The notes beneath the pieces are model-generated. The model did not search any database and was not told where the DNA came from. It was given only the letters and a program-made list of their open reading frames with translations. A stretch of DNA of 64,000 nucleotides from Siniperca chuatsi (Eukaryota; Chordata; Actinopteri; Centrarchiformes; Sinipercidae), in NCBI RefSeq assembly GCF_020085105.1, contig NC_058051.1:18912455-18976454 (forward strand), in the 5' to 3' direction. Positions 11,623 through 24,620 of the stretch are shown here, one piece after another; positions within the stretch are counted from its first letter, which is position 1; each line of letters opens with the position of its first letter. The translations under genes were made by a program, and so were the position numbers.

Positions 11623-14104
11623 CAGAGAGAGAGGACATAGGTCTTTGCACAGAGGAAGGGGACAGGTGTTAGGGACAGGAGGTGCCGTGTGGCCCGAGGG
11701 TGTGGTCAGGTGGTGACACACCTGTCCCTACTTGCACAAGAGGGTCTAGTTACACACACACAGGCATGCACATCAGCCTGACCATGTGTTCTGACATGCA
11801 GCGTTAAACCAACTAGCCTCTCATGCATTGTGAATCTGCTCGGCATGACAAACCAGGGACGATTCTTGTTATGCCAAAGAAAACATGGCAAGCTCAACTC
11901 CGTAGCAAAGTAATGTGATTGTTATGTGAGAGGTGAGGGCACACATGAATTGAGCAGTAGACATGGAACATACATCTGTGTGGAGATTTGGTTACCATGA
12001 AAAAGTGTGTGTCACCGTGAGAAAGGGGCAGCGATTAGAAAGTGTCTCTGGATGTGATTAATTATTGTTTTCCATGCACGGTGGCTTAAGTGTCTCCATG
12101 CTCTCTTTGGATCATGTGGCTAGTTGTTTTGCTGAAAAAGGGAGCAAATAGTTCCACAGCAAGTCAACTGTTACCTGACTTGTCTGATTAACTTAGAAAG
12201 GATCAAATAAGACTACAAAGGAAACAGCTGCATCTGTGTCCAGATGATTTTTTTCAGGGCTCACAGTTGTTCATTGAAACTCTTTAATTTAGCATAAAAG
12301 GATTTATGCTAAAATGCCCTTTAAGGAAACTGACAGCTCAGTAAATACTGTTTGATAATTCAATCTCCTCTAAATGTGCATTAATCCAATCTGAATGATT
12401 CAGAAACTTTTTCAGTTGATTTTAAATTCAAATTTCTGAGATGTAGAGTACGATATAACTTGATGTCACCCTGTTCACCCTTTTTAAAAGAGTGTAAGTG
12501 GACACCAGTGTGTGGCACATGCAGCATTTCTGTAAAAGCTTGGAGATGGGGGAGATAGGCGGCCCTGAGGTGTGGATTTCAGGCAGGTGCATATGCCTGC
12601 CCTGCGGCTCCTTAAGGGACAGGATAGGACAGGACAAGGCAGGAGGAGGAGGAGAGGGGAGACAATCTGTGCTCTCTGTAGTCAAACACACACACAAACT
12701 CTAGATCCCCAACTCAAAGACTGATCTCCACCCGTCTTGGCCCCCCTACCGAAGGCCCTCCCTACCATATCCTTCATTGACTGGAATGCGTCGGGACAAT
12801 AGAACTGTCCTGGTCCTTTGGCTGGCGCCCTCCTGGGCCCACACAGGCCCTGACAGGAGGACAAAAGTGCACCTTGCACCTCTCAGCACCACCAGCAGCA
12901 CCCTGGGGGCAAATACCTGAATACCTGTGGTAAATAAGAGGGAGAGAGGGAGAGAAAGAATGACACAACATGAGGCAACAGAAAGAGAAGAGAGAGATGA
13001 ATGAAAGAAAAAAAATAGCACAGGCGATTTTCTGCTCTAAGCTGCCAAGTGTAACACAGACTCATCCAGAAGTCCAAGCAAAACACAACAGCAGTCTTCC
13101 CATTTTGATACCCTCTCCCCTCTTATTATTATAATTCACTGTGTCGCCCATTCTGTCATATCGATTCTGACACCTGCTTTCTTAGCAACATCCCCCCACT
13201 ATGTACTCTCCACATATCCTAGTCTCTCTCGGTACTCTCTTATTCTCTCATGTCATGACTTGTTGGCTGCTGCGTAGCTTACTCTATGTGTGGTTTGTGC
13301 ACATTTGGGCCTGACACTAAGCCTGATTGGCTCACGGCTTAAATATATCACAGTAGATGCCACTGACATTTCTGTGTAACAACTGAATGTGAAGGAGTTC
13401 ACTTGTTTCAATGATTCCTTATTAACTAACAGCTCTCAGTAAATCAAAGCCCAAAGGGTTTCCCTCCAAGCAATCCCTGTATTTTACAGACTTGTCCCCC
13501 CTCTCTGGGTGAATGTGTGCTAATCAGTGAAATGAAGTGTGTTAAGCCACGGTCACATTACCACTGATGCAACCACAATCACTTTGCTCCACGCAGCAAA
13601 TGTGGGCGTACCGAGGCTGTGAGGTTGTGCTACTGGAACAAGTGCTCTGTAAAGTAGAACAACTAATAAAAGATACAGATACTTCAACTTTGCACATACA
13701 TCATCACTGCTTATATTCTTGAGTAAAGGGCAATGATGGAAAGCACTGAACGTCAGTGAAACTATCTTTGCGATCAATGTAATTGATGTACAGTGTGCTG
13801 AATAGCCTCCCACTATTGAAACAACATGGGAAACTAACACCAAACAGCTAGCAACTTAGCTGCAAAGGTCTTTATGTTAAAATGATGATAAAATGTAAAC
13901 CATCTCCTCCAGTGTACCACCACACAGTAAACTATGCTGTCTCCCTTTTCATTTGCATTATATAACATTAATCAGATAAAGTGTAATTGTAAATGATGGC
14001 AGGAGCCTGCAAGATCAGACTCGGAGATGTGTGATATTCAACCCCGAGGTCACTGCAACATGGAGTGGCTCTATTTGTCAACCTTGTGTATGGTTAAGGG
14101 TGAT
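11621..14104. other. intergenic DNA, no gene recognised
   Basis: No exon-like frame, RNA gene or repeat that I can name. GC content is locally higher at 12540-12900 but the frames there are mutually overlapping and have no recognisable domain. Confidence 0.45.
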
Positions 14105-14429
14105 GATGGAGGAAGTATTCAGATCTTTTATTTAAATGGAAGTAGCAATACCACTATGTGAAAAAAAAAACTCCATTACAAGTAAAAGTCCTGCACCTTT
14201 AAAATTAGTTGCATTATTTTATGAAACAGTTCTTAATCTTTAGGGTAACTATAGCTGTAAGATAAATGTAGTAAAAGTACATTATTTTCTTTGAAATGTA
14301 GTGGAGTATAGGTATAATGTAACATAACATGTTACATTACACTCTAGTAATATGCAAGTACCTTAAAACTGACCTTAAGTACAGTACTACAGTACTTGAG
14401 TGAATATAGTTAGTTACTTTCCAACACTG
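14105..14429. mobile_element. hAT-like short repeat (internally deleted copy)
   Basis: Begins GGAGGAAGTATTCAGATC and ends TTACTTTCCAACACTG; contains CTCCATTACAAGTAAAAGTCC, GAAATGTAGTGGAGTATAGG and GTACAGTACTACAGTACTTGAG. Both ends are present, but at about 325 bp it is shorter than the copy at 48587-49051. Confidence 0.7.
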
Positions 14430-14704
14430 GTTAAGTGGTTAATTTGCCATTAAGTTCACCAGAATTTTTACAGACTGATACTGTCTCTTAAGAATGATAT
14501 GATTATATATACAGTATATCTTGTAATGTATACTATAACATTTATATTCAACCATGGCCTGCTTCTTCATTCATGAGAAGATTCTCAACTTCACTGTATT
14601 TTAAATAAAGATTAAACAGTTGCCAGATTTATTCATAAACCCTCAGCAAGTTTGCTTTAGGAGAACATTTTATTTACTATTTTGCACCCACCATTTTTAA
14701 TTAG

Positions 14705-14762
14705 CTGGATTGGCCAAAAATAGACATTCCCATCTGGATTGGCCAAAAATAGACATTCCCAT
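14705..14762. repeat. 29-bp perfect tandem duplication
   Basis: The unit beginning CTGGATTGGCCAAAAATAGA occurs twice head to tail without mismatch (14705-14733 and 14734-14762), indicating a recent local duplication. Confidence 0.9.
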
Positions 14763-17512
14763 CTGGGTATCTTGTCTATAAACTGTCTCAATTGAATTTC
14801 CAGAAACTCCCCTATTTATATCAACACCTGATAGAAGATTTTATCCATATTGCCCCTACTTTCTCTTGCCCTCTGCATGCTTACGTACATGAATAGAACT
14901 TAACGGTGTAGTTCAAATGTTCCTTAACCATTTGGGTGCAGTGGAAACCTGCATGTACGCAGCTCTGGATGGCACAAGGTTGGAAACCTCTGTTACCACA
15001 CAACGCATCTCATCTATTTACCCTGCTGTCCCTTTATGGCTCATCCTCTACCCTCTGACCCTGTGGGACAGAGAGGGCCTGTGTTTAGGAGGAAACACAG
15101 CACCAGCCACATAACACACACAGATGCACACACACACACACCATTGAAGGGGGACAGCAGGAGTGCGGAGGTGGGCAGGAAATGGCGTGTACCCCCTCCT
15201 AGAGGCCATATCCTGTCCTTGGGTAAAACTGGTTTATTTGTCCAGAGATCTGAGCTCTTTGTGTGCATGTGTGTGCTGAAGGATCCATGTCGGTGTGCAT
15301 GTAAAGACTTTATGAAGTCCTGAAACAATCCAGAACTGTACAAAACTCTCACAAGAAAAGCATCCACAGAGGGTGTATCTCTCTGCCCTCACAGCACATG
15401 TCATTGATCAAGTCTGCATTGCAACATGTGGCATTCCTCAGCAAATTCTACTCCCTACTGATTTGATAAACGGCCCGCAAACAGAAACACTCATTCTTCA
15501 CCAGACACCCACCAACTCTCCCCCCTTCCTACCCCAATGTCCAATCTCTTCCTCTCAATCTCTTCTCCGTCCTTGCTTCGTCTTTTCCTCCTCCCATTAT
15601 CATATTCTTATTCCTAGTTCACCCTCTCCTTCAAACCTCATGCTACTAGTTTCCCCATCCTACATGCCCGTTATTTCAGACAAGCTGGAGAACTGTTGTC
15701 AGCCTGTAAAAATCTAAATGAGAAGATTTTTTTACATCTTTAAAAAGACAAAGGTCGATGAGAGAGTCTTTCAGGACTGAGTGAAGTTCAGCTCCAGAAG
15801 ATGAGGTTGGCGCTGAACCTTTGGGCAATGACATTGTGTAAGAGCACTGCAGCTTGTAAGAGGGTTTGAAACTTTAACCCAGTGACTTAACCTTCTTGGC
15901 TCAAATCTGATCCTCCAGTGATTCAGCTCTGAAACCACTGCCAGCTCTGATTTCAGCAACATACTGTATGCTCTCTCTCTCTTCCTCAATATGGCGCACT
16001 ATGAACCCCTGACAGAGAGATATCTACACTTCACAGAGACCCACAAACACACTCATACATCCATGTACACACAAACAGCTGTAGCCGCACCCAAATGCCT
16101 TATATCAGCACTTTTTGGAAGAGCTGTGTTTATACAAGACTGACAGGCCACTTCCTGTGTCCCAAACATTACCACAAACACATACACTGAGAGGTCCTGA
16201 GTGTTGGAAAAGGTTTGTTTCATTGTTGACATGCAGTGCTGCTTCCCATTGCTCAAATCAAAAGAGTGGAGTTTATACAGCCCTGTAATCTGCTCTGTTA
16301 CACACATGTGAAGCCCCACTTATGACCCTACAAAGGATGATTGTTTAGAGAGAGGCATATAGTTTCTGTTGCCAAGATAACGGCACTCTATAACAAAATA
16401 AAACTCATCCGGCTGCAAACTGTCAAACATCAGCTTTTGTGTACACAAAACCAAAGTTGAATTCATGAAGCAACAGCCAGGCTTCCAATTCACTTGGGTA
16501 TCTGCAAAAAACAAGCAATTTAATTTTTATTGTTTTCATTTATTAGAGCGAGACAATAATGCTTAGACATTCCATGGAAAGTCCATGGGAACAACACATG
16601 TGAGAAATTAAAATGAATGGCAATCCCCTTTTCTTTAGAATTAGGTCAGCATAACATTATTTCCTGTTACAGGAAAATCAAATTATTACTGTGAGTCAAG
16701 AGCAGACTGCAAGGACAGCAGACAGAGCAGCCCTCTCTTTCTGTTAGGTGCCAGTATTGTGTGTCTGTCACTAATGGCTCAGGAATGTCACATTAGTTAG
16801 GGGCCGCATGCGTGACGTTGCGAACATTAAAACACTTTGAGGGGACCAATATGATATTACACACACACACACACAAACACACACTTAAAAAGAAAGGTGA
16901 CAGGTCCAGTGATCTCATTGCCTCAAAGCTACGGAGTGATAGACTCCCTCCTACACACTGCAAACCAGAAAAATGTCCCCCTAGCAAGATGTCAGAGTTA
17001 AATTTCAAAACGGCCGAAAACATATCAGAAAAGTCTGTTTAATGCCATGTTTTTGTATACATTTGTGGAGGTAGAGTTTAGACATTCCAAGGAGAAAGTG
17101 GAATATCATTTAACTCTATAGCATTATTTGACGTTATGTGTCTTCTCCATCTTTTGACTCATCCAACCCTGCTGCCCCTTCTCTTTGCCCACCAAATCTT
17201 TCGGCAGTTCAAGCAGAGTTCAGTCACCTTTGGCCTGCTTCTGTGCCTCTCTGACTCACTGCCTGCGTAGGTGTGCAGCAGCTTAATTACTCTCACCTCA
17301 CGCTTCAAAACAGCCCATAGAGGTATAGGCAGACAAATGAAAAATCCCCCTTGATCAAAGTAAAGCTCTTCATTCAACATGTTTCCATGTGTGTGTGGCT
17401 GTGACTGTGCACGTGTGCAAGTGCATGCATGCAGTCTTTCGGGTGCTGTTTACATTGGGCAAGCTAAGTCATGCAATCTGATCCCAAGCTTTTTGAGAGC
17501 CGCCTCAAACCC

Positions 17513-17539
17513 CCACACACACACACACACACACACACA
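17513..17539. repeat. (CA)n microsatellite
   Basis: CA run of about 13 units. Confidence 0.9.
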
Positions 17540-18349
17540 AACAAGCACATCCACCTCTCAACACTGAGAGCTATTGGAGGAAACCAACCGTTGTTACCTC
17601 ACTAAGACATGCTGCCGTCAGTGTGTGTGGGTCAGGAGGGCAGTGGGGATTGTAGACACATTGCTGCCATATGTGTATCCTGGATGTTCACCCTCAGCTC
17701 ATAAGCACAGACTTCCTCCAAAAGTTCCTACAAGGTAACAAGAGTTTAACTATTACTGAGCAGATGGCTGCACACACTGAGTGGATCTGTGTCAGTCCTG
17801 AAGTTTTGCCTGCCTGGAGCCTTACTCTCTGGGGTGTATTTGTTGGTCTTGAGCCTAAGTTTTCTGCTTCCATCTGTGGCCGCCCCTACAGCAGGAAGTG
17901 GGTCAGTGGGATTCCCACACTCAGCTAATTTCACACTGACTTTCTCCAGCAGAACTTGCCCACGCTGGCCCTTGGGAGGATCTCTTTTCTTGCTCTTGGT
18001 CTTCCTCTTCTTTCTAAGCCACAATTTTTTGCTCACCAGCCTTTCTCCCACCTGCGGCCACTGTGCAACCCCTCACCTCTTTAACATGTGTCCGTCTCTG
18101 CCTGTATGTGTGTTGGTGCTGACAGCCTGGCAGGTGTGTGCAGGTGTTCCCCCTAATCACTCAACATCACACAAACCTGTCCCTACCCTTACACAGCTCT
18201 ATCTTCCCATTCAGAAACTGTCATGTCTGTCCTGATGAACTCATTTAGAGTTGTGAATTAATACAATGCCTGTTGAAATACGAATTAATGTTACAGCACA
18301 TAAGTAGGTCCACAGCGGGTTTTTTTCTTTTTTTTTTTTAAACAAAGCT

Positions 18350-18355
18350 TTTATT
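18350..18355 (-). terminator. snai1: candidate poly(A) signal of snai1
   Basis: AATAAA on the minus strand about 780 bases past the snai1 stop codon, with T-rich sequence beyond it on that strand reading A-rich. It gives a 3' UTR of about 800 nt. Inferred from position only. Confidence 0.45.
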
Positions 18356-18678
18356 TACATGTGGCAGAAAAAAGGCACAGTATTTCCATTTGAAAGGCAT
18401 CTTCAACAAAATGTTTCATAAAAACTGTAGGTCAAAATTTTCCCAAAAATTATGTCTAAATAAAATTTCATTAAAATTTTTGTAAAAATGACAATATTTG
18501 TTTGTGTTTTTGGTCAAGTTTAAGTGGTCATTTCATGTCATATAACATACAATGAGTTTGGCATGAGGAAGGGCAAGCGGAGGGTCACCTGTCGTCGAGG
18601 TCACAGCTAACACGTCTCTCAGCGCCCTTCCTCCACAGTACACCATACACAGACAGCTGTCTCAACACACACTTACTA

Positions 18679-18679
<1 letters not shown>

Positions 18680-18715
<36 letters not shown>

Positions 18716-18739
18716 TAGTATGGTGAGGAATGACATGCC

Positions 18740-18770
<31 letters not shown>
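18680..18770 (-). repeat. paired (TG)n tracts in the probable snai1 3' UTR
   Basis: Two CA runs on the plus strand (18680-18710 and 18745-18770), reading (UG)n in the snai1 transcript, separated by about 34 bases. Confidence 0.85.
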
Positions 18771-19134
18771 CCAAGCAGCTGCAACATGGCCAGAGTCCCG
18801 GACCGGCCGGCACCGATGGAGTTTCCTGGGAATTAACTGCATGTCCAGCTGCCCTCAAATCATACACACATACACACAGTTGACAGGATGCAGCAAAAGA
18901 TGTGCTGCGGATACCAATATAACATCAAACCTACAGAGTCCTGAAAATTAAAAAGGCACTTAAGAAGTAATTTTATAAAAGCAACAAAACTCCAGTTCTG
19001 TCCCGTCATGGCTTTGAAGTGAGCTGGCACCAATCTGTCCAGTGTCCTTATTGGCTCTAATCAAGGGGAAAACAGAACCAGCAAGCAGCAAACAGCTTGA
19101 ACTGGCTCATGGGAGCAGTTCAGGGAATGTGAGT

Positions 19135-20686
19135 CTATGAGGCAGGGCAGCAGCCAGAGGCATTGTGTTTGTGCAGCAGGGACATGCGGCTGAAGGTCCG
19201 TGCGCAGGAGCCACACTGGTACTTCTTCACTTCAGAGTGGGTCTGTAGGTGAGCGCGCAGGTTGGAGCGATCTGCAAAGGCCCGGTTACAGTGTTGACAA
19301 GCGAAAGGGCGCTCACCTGGTTAAAAGAAAAAGGAAAAATAAAAATAACGTTAGCGCCAGGAAAACACTTCATTAACATGCCAAAAGGTCTGTCCTCTGG
19401 TCATTGTTTTTCAAATGATCTACAGATAACTAACAAAAGAGCAGGAACACTACCCTAACTTACTTAATGCAGACTGCCTTTTTTCATGCGTAACCATTGT
19501 GTGGCTGAGATTAGATTGTGCCATGCTAAGCAATAACATTTGCTCACAAGTAAGGAGACATCACTGAATATCAATGAGCTCAAGGTGCAACCAGCTGTTA
19601 CATTTACAAGCCAACAGAGCTTGGAAATCAGTGTGATTACTTTGACATACCAATGTGAAAGGCAAGTAGCTTTTTATGCATACCTGTGTGTGTGCGAATG
19701 TGTCCTCTGAGCAGCCATGGTCTGGAGAAAGCCTTGCCGCAGGTGGGGCACACACAGGGTAGAGTGTGCGAGCGAATGTGCATCTTCAGGGCTCCTAGGC
19801 TGGTGTACTCCTTGGGGCAGTGTTTGCAGTGGAAGGCTGGGCGTGCAGAGACTTCAGTGGGCAGAGAAGGTGCCTGTTGCAGTGGAGCACAGTGGGAGAG
19901 CTGGTGGTGGGACATCTGATGATGGGACAGTGCTGAAAGACTGGTGTAACTGTTACTGCAGTGCAGACAGTGGTAGATGTGCTGGATGATATCCGGGCTG
20001 GGAGGATCTGAAGTACGTCCACCGTCCTCCTCTTCCTCGCTGCTGCTGCTGGAGGGAGAGCTGCTGAGGTCCAGAGGGCCCAGCGGTGAAGGGGAGAGAG
20101 ACATGGGGGTGATCGGGGAGAGAGGTGCAGGCAGGGTGTCCATGCTGCTGAAGAATGGGCTGGTGGGGTAGCAAGTCAGGGCAGAGCAGTTGTTCTGCGT
20201 TGGAAGTTCAGCCCGTGGAAAGCTTTCTGGGACAAAAGCTGGCAACACAGAGGAAAGCAAGTCAGGTGCATTGTCACTTAAATGGACAGATAATCTAATA
20301 AAGCACTAAACTTGTTTGCGTTCTTGGTGTCTTGTTACGGTCTGCATCCAACATAACCCTGATCCATCTAGTTTTTCCATTAGCAAATTTTCCAGGTGAC
20401 CAGAAACACTTTTCTGTATGTGTTTTGCACCCAGGAAGCTACATGCAAGATACATGTCCATCTTATCTGCCACTTATCTGTTCTGCATCTGAAGGCAAGT
20501 TGATAAAGCTCTCTTTTCATGACTGAAAGACTGTGATTCACTCAACATGTCAAATATAATCACAGATCACATCAAATTCAGTCAGTCAGTGGAGAAAAAC
20601 TTACCAGTTTGGCTCTCCAGTTGGCTCTCCCTGTAGTATGGCTTCTTGTTGGAAAAATACTTCTTGACAAGGAATGACCGAGGCAT
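19135..20686 (-). CDS. snai1: Snail family zinc-finger repressor 1 (three coding exons, 272 aa)
   Basis: Sequence-specific nuclear repressor that binds CAGGTG E-boxes and, in the Snail family, drives epithelial-mesenchymal transition, mesoderm and neural crest programmes. Coding exons on the minus strand are 20605-20686, 19684-20238 and 19135-19316; both introns are GT-AG and phase 1, and the total is 819 nt. The ATG at 20686 begins the SNAG corepressor motif MPRSFLVKK. Residues 28-115 are a Ser/Pro-rich linker with an [10 protein letters not shown] acidic stretch and SDPPSP. Five zinc fingers follow: 116-138, 163-185, 189-211 and 217-239 (C2H2) and a final C2HC finger at 245-268. SRPWLL and [12 protein letters not shown] are hallmark family strings. 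Mammalian SNAI1 keeps four fingers, while this protein has an intact fifth, N-terminal one. I choose snai1 over snai2 because there is no Slug-type domain and the linker is GPLDLSS-rich; whether it is the a or b teleost paralogue is not decided. Confidence 0.93.
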
Positions 20687-20724
20687 GTTTACGTCTGGCT
20701 TCTTTAAATAAAAAAAAATAATAA

Positions 20725-20980
20725 TCCCCACGGCGGAGTGCGCTCAGATCCGAGGATCTCTTCTTCAGACAGCTGCAGATTCCAGTCGGACGGAGAGAAA
20801 ACGCTTGGAGAGATCAACAAGACCACTACCAAGGTTGAATGTATCTTGTTGACGGATCGCAAGTTGCCTCCTCATATAGTAACCAGAGGGGAGAAACAGT
20901 GGGGTGGGTGGGCAGATCTCCGCCCAGAGACACACCCCGTATGTCAGGGCGCCGTCAGCCCCACTCACCACAGGTGCCCA
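20725..20980 (-). promoter_or_regulatory. snai1: candidate snai1 core promoter and 5' UTR
   Basis: On the minus strand a TATA-like TATATGAG lies at 20871-20878, giving an expected start near 20845 and a 5' UTR of about 160 nt. A CACCTG/CAGGTG E-box, the Snail binding core, lies at 20971-20976. The region is locally GC-rich and free of repeats. No transcript evidence is available from sequence alone. Confidence 0.45.
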
Positions 20981-23900
20981 ATGTGCCAAAAAACTGTGGC
21001 AAAGCGCAAATCTGATTGTGCATTTCACGCCTTTAATGGCTCACTATTTACCTACAGGCATGCATTTATTGTCATTGAATGTGAATAGATGAGTGTGCAA
21101 GTCACAGTAAAAATGTTTTTTGTACTTGAAGGCTGTTAAATGTGCACAAGAATGATTTTCAATGTGGAAAAAAAATATCAAAGCAATGAATAGCCTATAT
21201 AGGTATAGGTATAGTCACATCAATCAGGATTTTATGAAAAGCTTTCTTACACCTTGTACATTACTCCACTGTCCATTCCTTTACAAAATGTGTCATGGCA
21301 AACTGAAGCTGGAGCGTCCTCGGGCGGCTCATAAATGATCTGTCTGTGTGAGGTGGTATGGTAGCTACTGTACTGTATATTTCTGCACACACACATCAAA
21401 TGATGGTGAAAATAGTGATAAAAAAGTAAGATTTGTGGAAGCTCACTAGTTTGAAAAGACACGCCCATGTGCAAGTGTGAAAAATGGAGTGAGGTAATTT
21501 CCCAATTAACATTACAGCTGCGTTGGTTCGAGTTAATTGGTACTATAATTAAATTTGACCGCTCTCTAATACTCTTAAAGAACATTATTTGAAGAGGCTT
21601 ACTTCTGTGTGATTACAATTTATCTCACGTTGTGCATTTTACAATTGTTTAAGAGCATTTAGACCCATTCACTGCCAAATAAGTGACTGATTGTATCATG
21701 GCTTTTTTGTGTGCCTCTGCCTCTGGGCTTTTACGCACCCTGGTGAGGTGGAAACATTTTGTGAAGGTACAGGAGACAAACGCTCTGTTCTCTTTGCTGC
21801 CCTAAACACAAAACATGAAGCACTCAGTTCGCCCTGACCTCATATCTCTTTCTCTGTCTCTCTGCAGGAAATCACTCCGTTTAGATAAAAGAGGCACTGT
21901 TCTCCAGCTTGCTCACAGCACGATCTGAGGTAAAATTAACCGAGCCGTCAGGAACAATATGATGATGTAAACCCAGACAGGGCCCTATTAAATCTTGTGC
22001 CTTTAGGAGGCATGAAATGCGACCCAGGATAATGGCCCGAGGAAATGGGTTGCACATGTTTTATCCTTTTCCCCCGTTAAATGCGTAATTTAAAGCAGTT
22101 CCACACTCCAAAATCAAACTTGTGCCCTTGCTATCTTTATCATTAAGATGTGCAAGGATTGCCAGAATCCATTAGAAAGTAGGCTAATAATGGGGAAACA
22201 GATGAAAAAGTGTGATTTTTGTGGATTTTCATCCCATTCATCACATCTATCATAAAATTGCTTCTTGCCCCACATTCTTTTATCTTGTCCCCTCTAAATC
22301 ATCTTCGTCATCTTATTATATATGCGTTTACCCTTATTTTACTGCAAATGTCACGATTGTTTGCTTTTTTATCGTTCACGTTTATGTGAAGCACTTTGTG
22401 TTGCATGAATCGTGCTATAACAATAAAGTTTGTTATTGGGCTACTGAATTCCTGATCATTCCTTACACTGACTACGGACTAAACGCATTTAACAATCAAA
22501 AGTGGTGGATGATTTTGTGACGATGTCCTTAATTTAAGGTTTGTTTGTTTTTTACTGGTTCTGTTGGTGCACACCCAGTGAGTCTGAAAATCAGGTGCTG
22601 GGCATTAGACAGGAATGTGACAGTCTTCATTTGGTCCTGTTTAGCATTGCAAAGAGTCTAAAAGGTCCACCGTAGGAGGGTGATGGGGCTATATGCACCT
22701 GTCTAAAGGCGCCATTGTCAAGGCATGCCCAAAAGTTCACAAGTAGTTAGAGGCTTGTTGACGCCGACGCCGCGTAGACTGGAGGTCAGGAGGGCAGGAC
22801 AGCAGTAAAAACAAAAAGCAAATAGCAAAGACACACGTGAAAGTAATCTGAGTTGTGGGTCTGCTGCTGAGGATGACCCTGAGAGTACAAATGGTGTTTG
22901 AAATCTTAAACTTAGACTAACGTAGAATAATTTATTTTGTGTTACGCTATGTATTGTGTTAGTATGATTATCTTTTTTTCTATCTCGATTTCTCACACAA
23001 ACAGAAAAATAATGACAAAATGAAACATCCACCTGACCTGACATACACACACACACACACACAGTGCAGGAGGCTGTAAGAGCGAAAGATGATTATACAC
23101 TGTTGAATTTGCTCTTCCGAGGAAAGCAGTTTGTCTGGCTGACTGCAGACAATTTGTGTTACAACAGGGTTAGAGTGACCTCATGACACACAGAGGACGT
23201 GAAGACATGAAAAGTTTGCTGCTCAGAACAGATGTTCTCTCCTCTCTGGCCTCAGGGATCAACCAGCCGGTGTTCCCACAGAGGCTCAAACTGTCTGCTG
23301 AAAGCTCTTCAGACTAAAAATAATGTAGAAGACAAATCTTCATTCAGTCTAATCTTACGGAGGTTTAACAAAAAAAAGCCAAAAATACTGCAACAAGGTG
23401 GAAGTCAGATAATCCTCTTGCAAAGGAATGTGGCTCTCTGAAATTAATAGTAGATGCCTTTAAAAAAACTGTCTGAGAAACATGATTAAAGGGTTTTGCC
23501 AACAAACAAATGTTGGCAACAGTTTATTGATTAAATGGAAAAGCTTTGCTCAGATCAGTTACACTGTCCTTGTTCTAGCTCTAGTAATACATTACCTCTT
23601 GCTTATCATAAACTTGTGTTTTTGTTATATAAAGTAAAAGAAAACAATGAGGTTGGTCAGGATGTTATGATACACTTGTTGGCTTGTGATGAGTCTTCAA
23701 AATGTCCTTTTTTTCAAAACAGGCACACATAAAAAATGTGTTTCACAATTTAGGGTGATCCTAGAGCAGGTTTCAGAAACTGAACTCTTGGGCATTACCC
23801 TTGATGATGAAAATGTCTTGGTCTAGTCATACAGACAAAATTATAACTAAACGTATTCATGTGCATACGGGATATTTTTTTCATCATTTGTTTGATTTAC

Positions 23901-24129
23901 ATAATAACATGAAATTACTGCAGTATTTGTTGTCCTGTGGACTACAGGAAGATTAGCTGTTGTTCTGTTGGAAAAAAAATAAACAAATGAAGAAATAAGT
24001 TGATGTTACAACAAAAAAATTAGCTTAAACAGAAATAGGAGAAACATTGTAAGCTGCTGTGACCGTGGCATCACCGATGTTTCCTGTCAAAATAGAATAT
24101 TACAACACGATTACAAAATAGAAAATGAA
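20981..24129. other. intergenic DNA upstream of snai1
   Basis: No gene recognised. 21840-22160 is repeat-free and of balanced composition and could be conserved regulatory DNA. A short CA run is at 23045-23062. Open frames are short and AT-driven. Confidence 0.4.
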
Positions 24130-24620
24130 ATTTTAAAAGGGAACTCTGTCGATTTTCTCATCCAAGTCTGTTTACAGGTCTTGGGGAGTTGGCCTAGCCT
24201 GCTACTGCATATGTGAAAAAGAGTTGTATAAAGCCTTTTGTGGCTTCAGAGGGGCCTGCGCAAAGTCTGATAAATTGCCTCCATTGATGTCACTTGAGTC
24301 AACGTCAGTTGGGGTTGAAGACTACAAGTTTGAAAATGAAAAAAATCTGTGGAGTTAAAAAGAAGTGAGGTTACCAGACCTCTGTAGCCCACTCCTCATC
24401 TCTGATTGAGGCGAGCAGCTCGAGGCTACATTAACCGCTACTAGCATAACACACCCTAGTCTCCGACCAAACTGTCTGTGGATGAATTGCATTGTGGGTA
24501 ATGTAGTTGCCAGATTTTTATAAGGAAGAAGAATGCATGGGGGAAAAAAAGATGATATCTCTGGCTCAGCTGGTAATGATGAGAATGTGTTGAAGTAACA
24601 GTTGTCCTGCCCAGTCTGAG
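24130..24620. repeat. dispersed repeat, class unknown
   Basis: Contains strings I recognise from frequent fish repeats: GAACTCTGTCGATTTTCTC, TTTACAGGTCTTGGGGAGT, TTGTGGCTTCAGAGG and GCATTGTGGGTAATGTAGTT. The boundaries are approximate. No coding capacity was seen. Confidence 0.45.

Larger units (their letters stand above)
14430..18334. other. intergenic DNA downstream of snai1, no gene recognised
   Basis: Contains a 29-bp tandem duplication at 14705-14762, (CA)n at 17513-17539 and scattered short CA runs. Hydrophobic or low-complexity frames here (for example 17789-18235) have no recognisable similarity and no splice partners. Confidence 0.45.

Noticed and set aside
17789-18235. 148-codon hydrophobic open frame
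   Set aside because: No recognisable domain, no splice partners, Leu/Ser/Pro-rich composition from a pyrimidine-rich stretch, and no promoter-like context.
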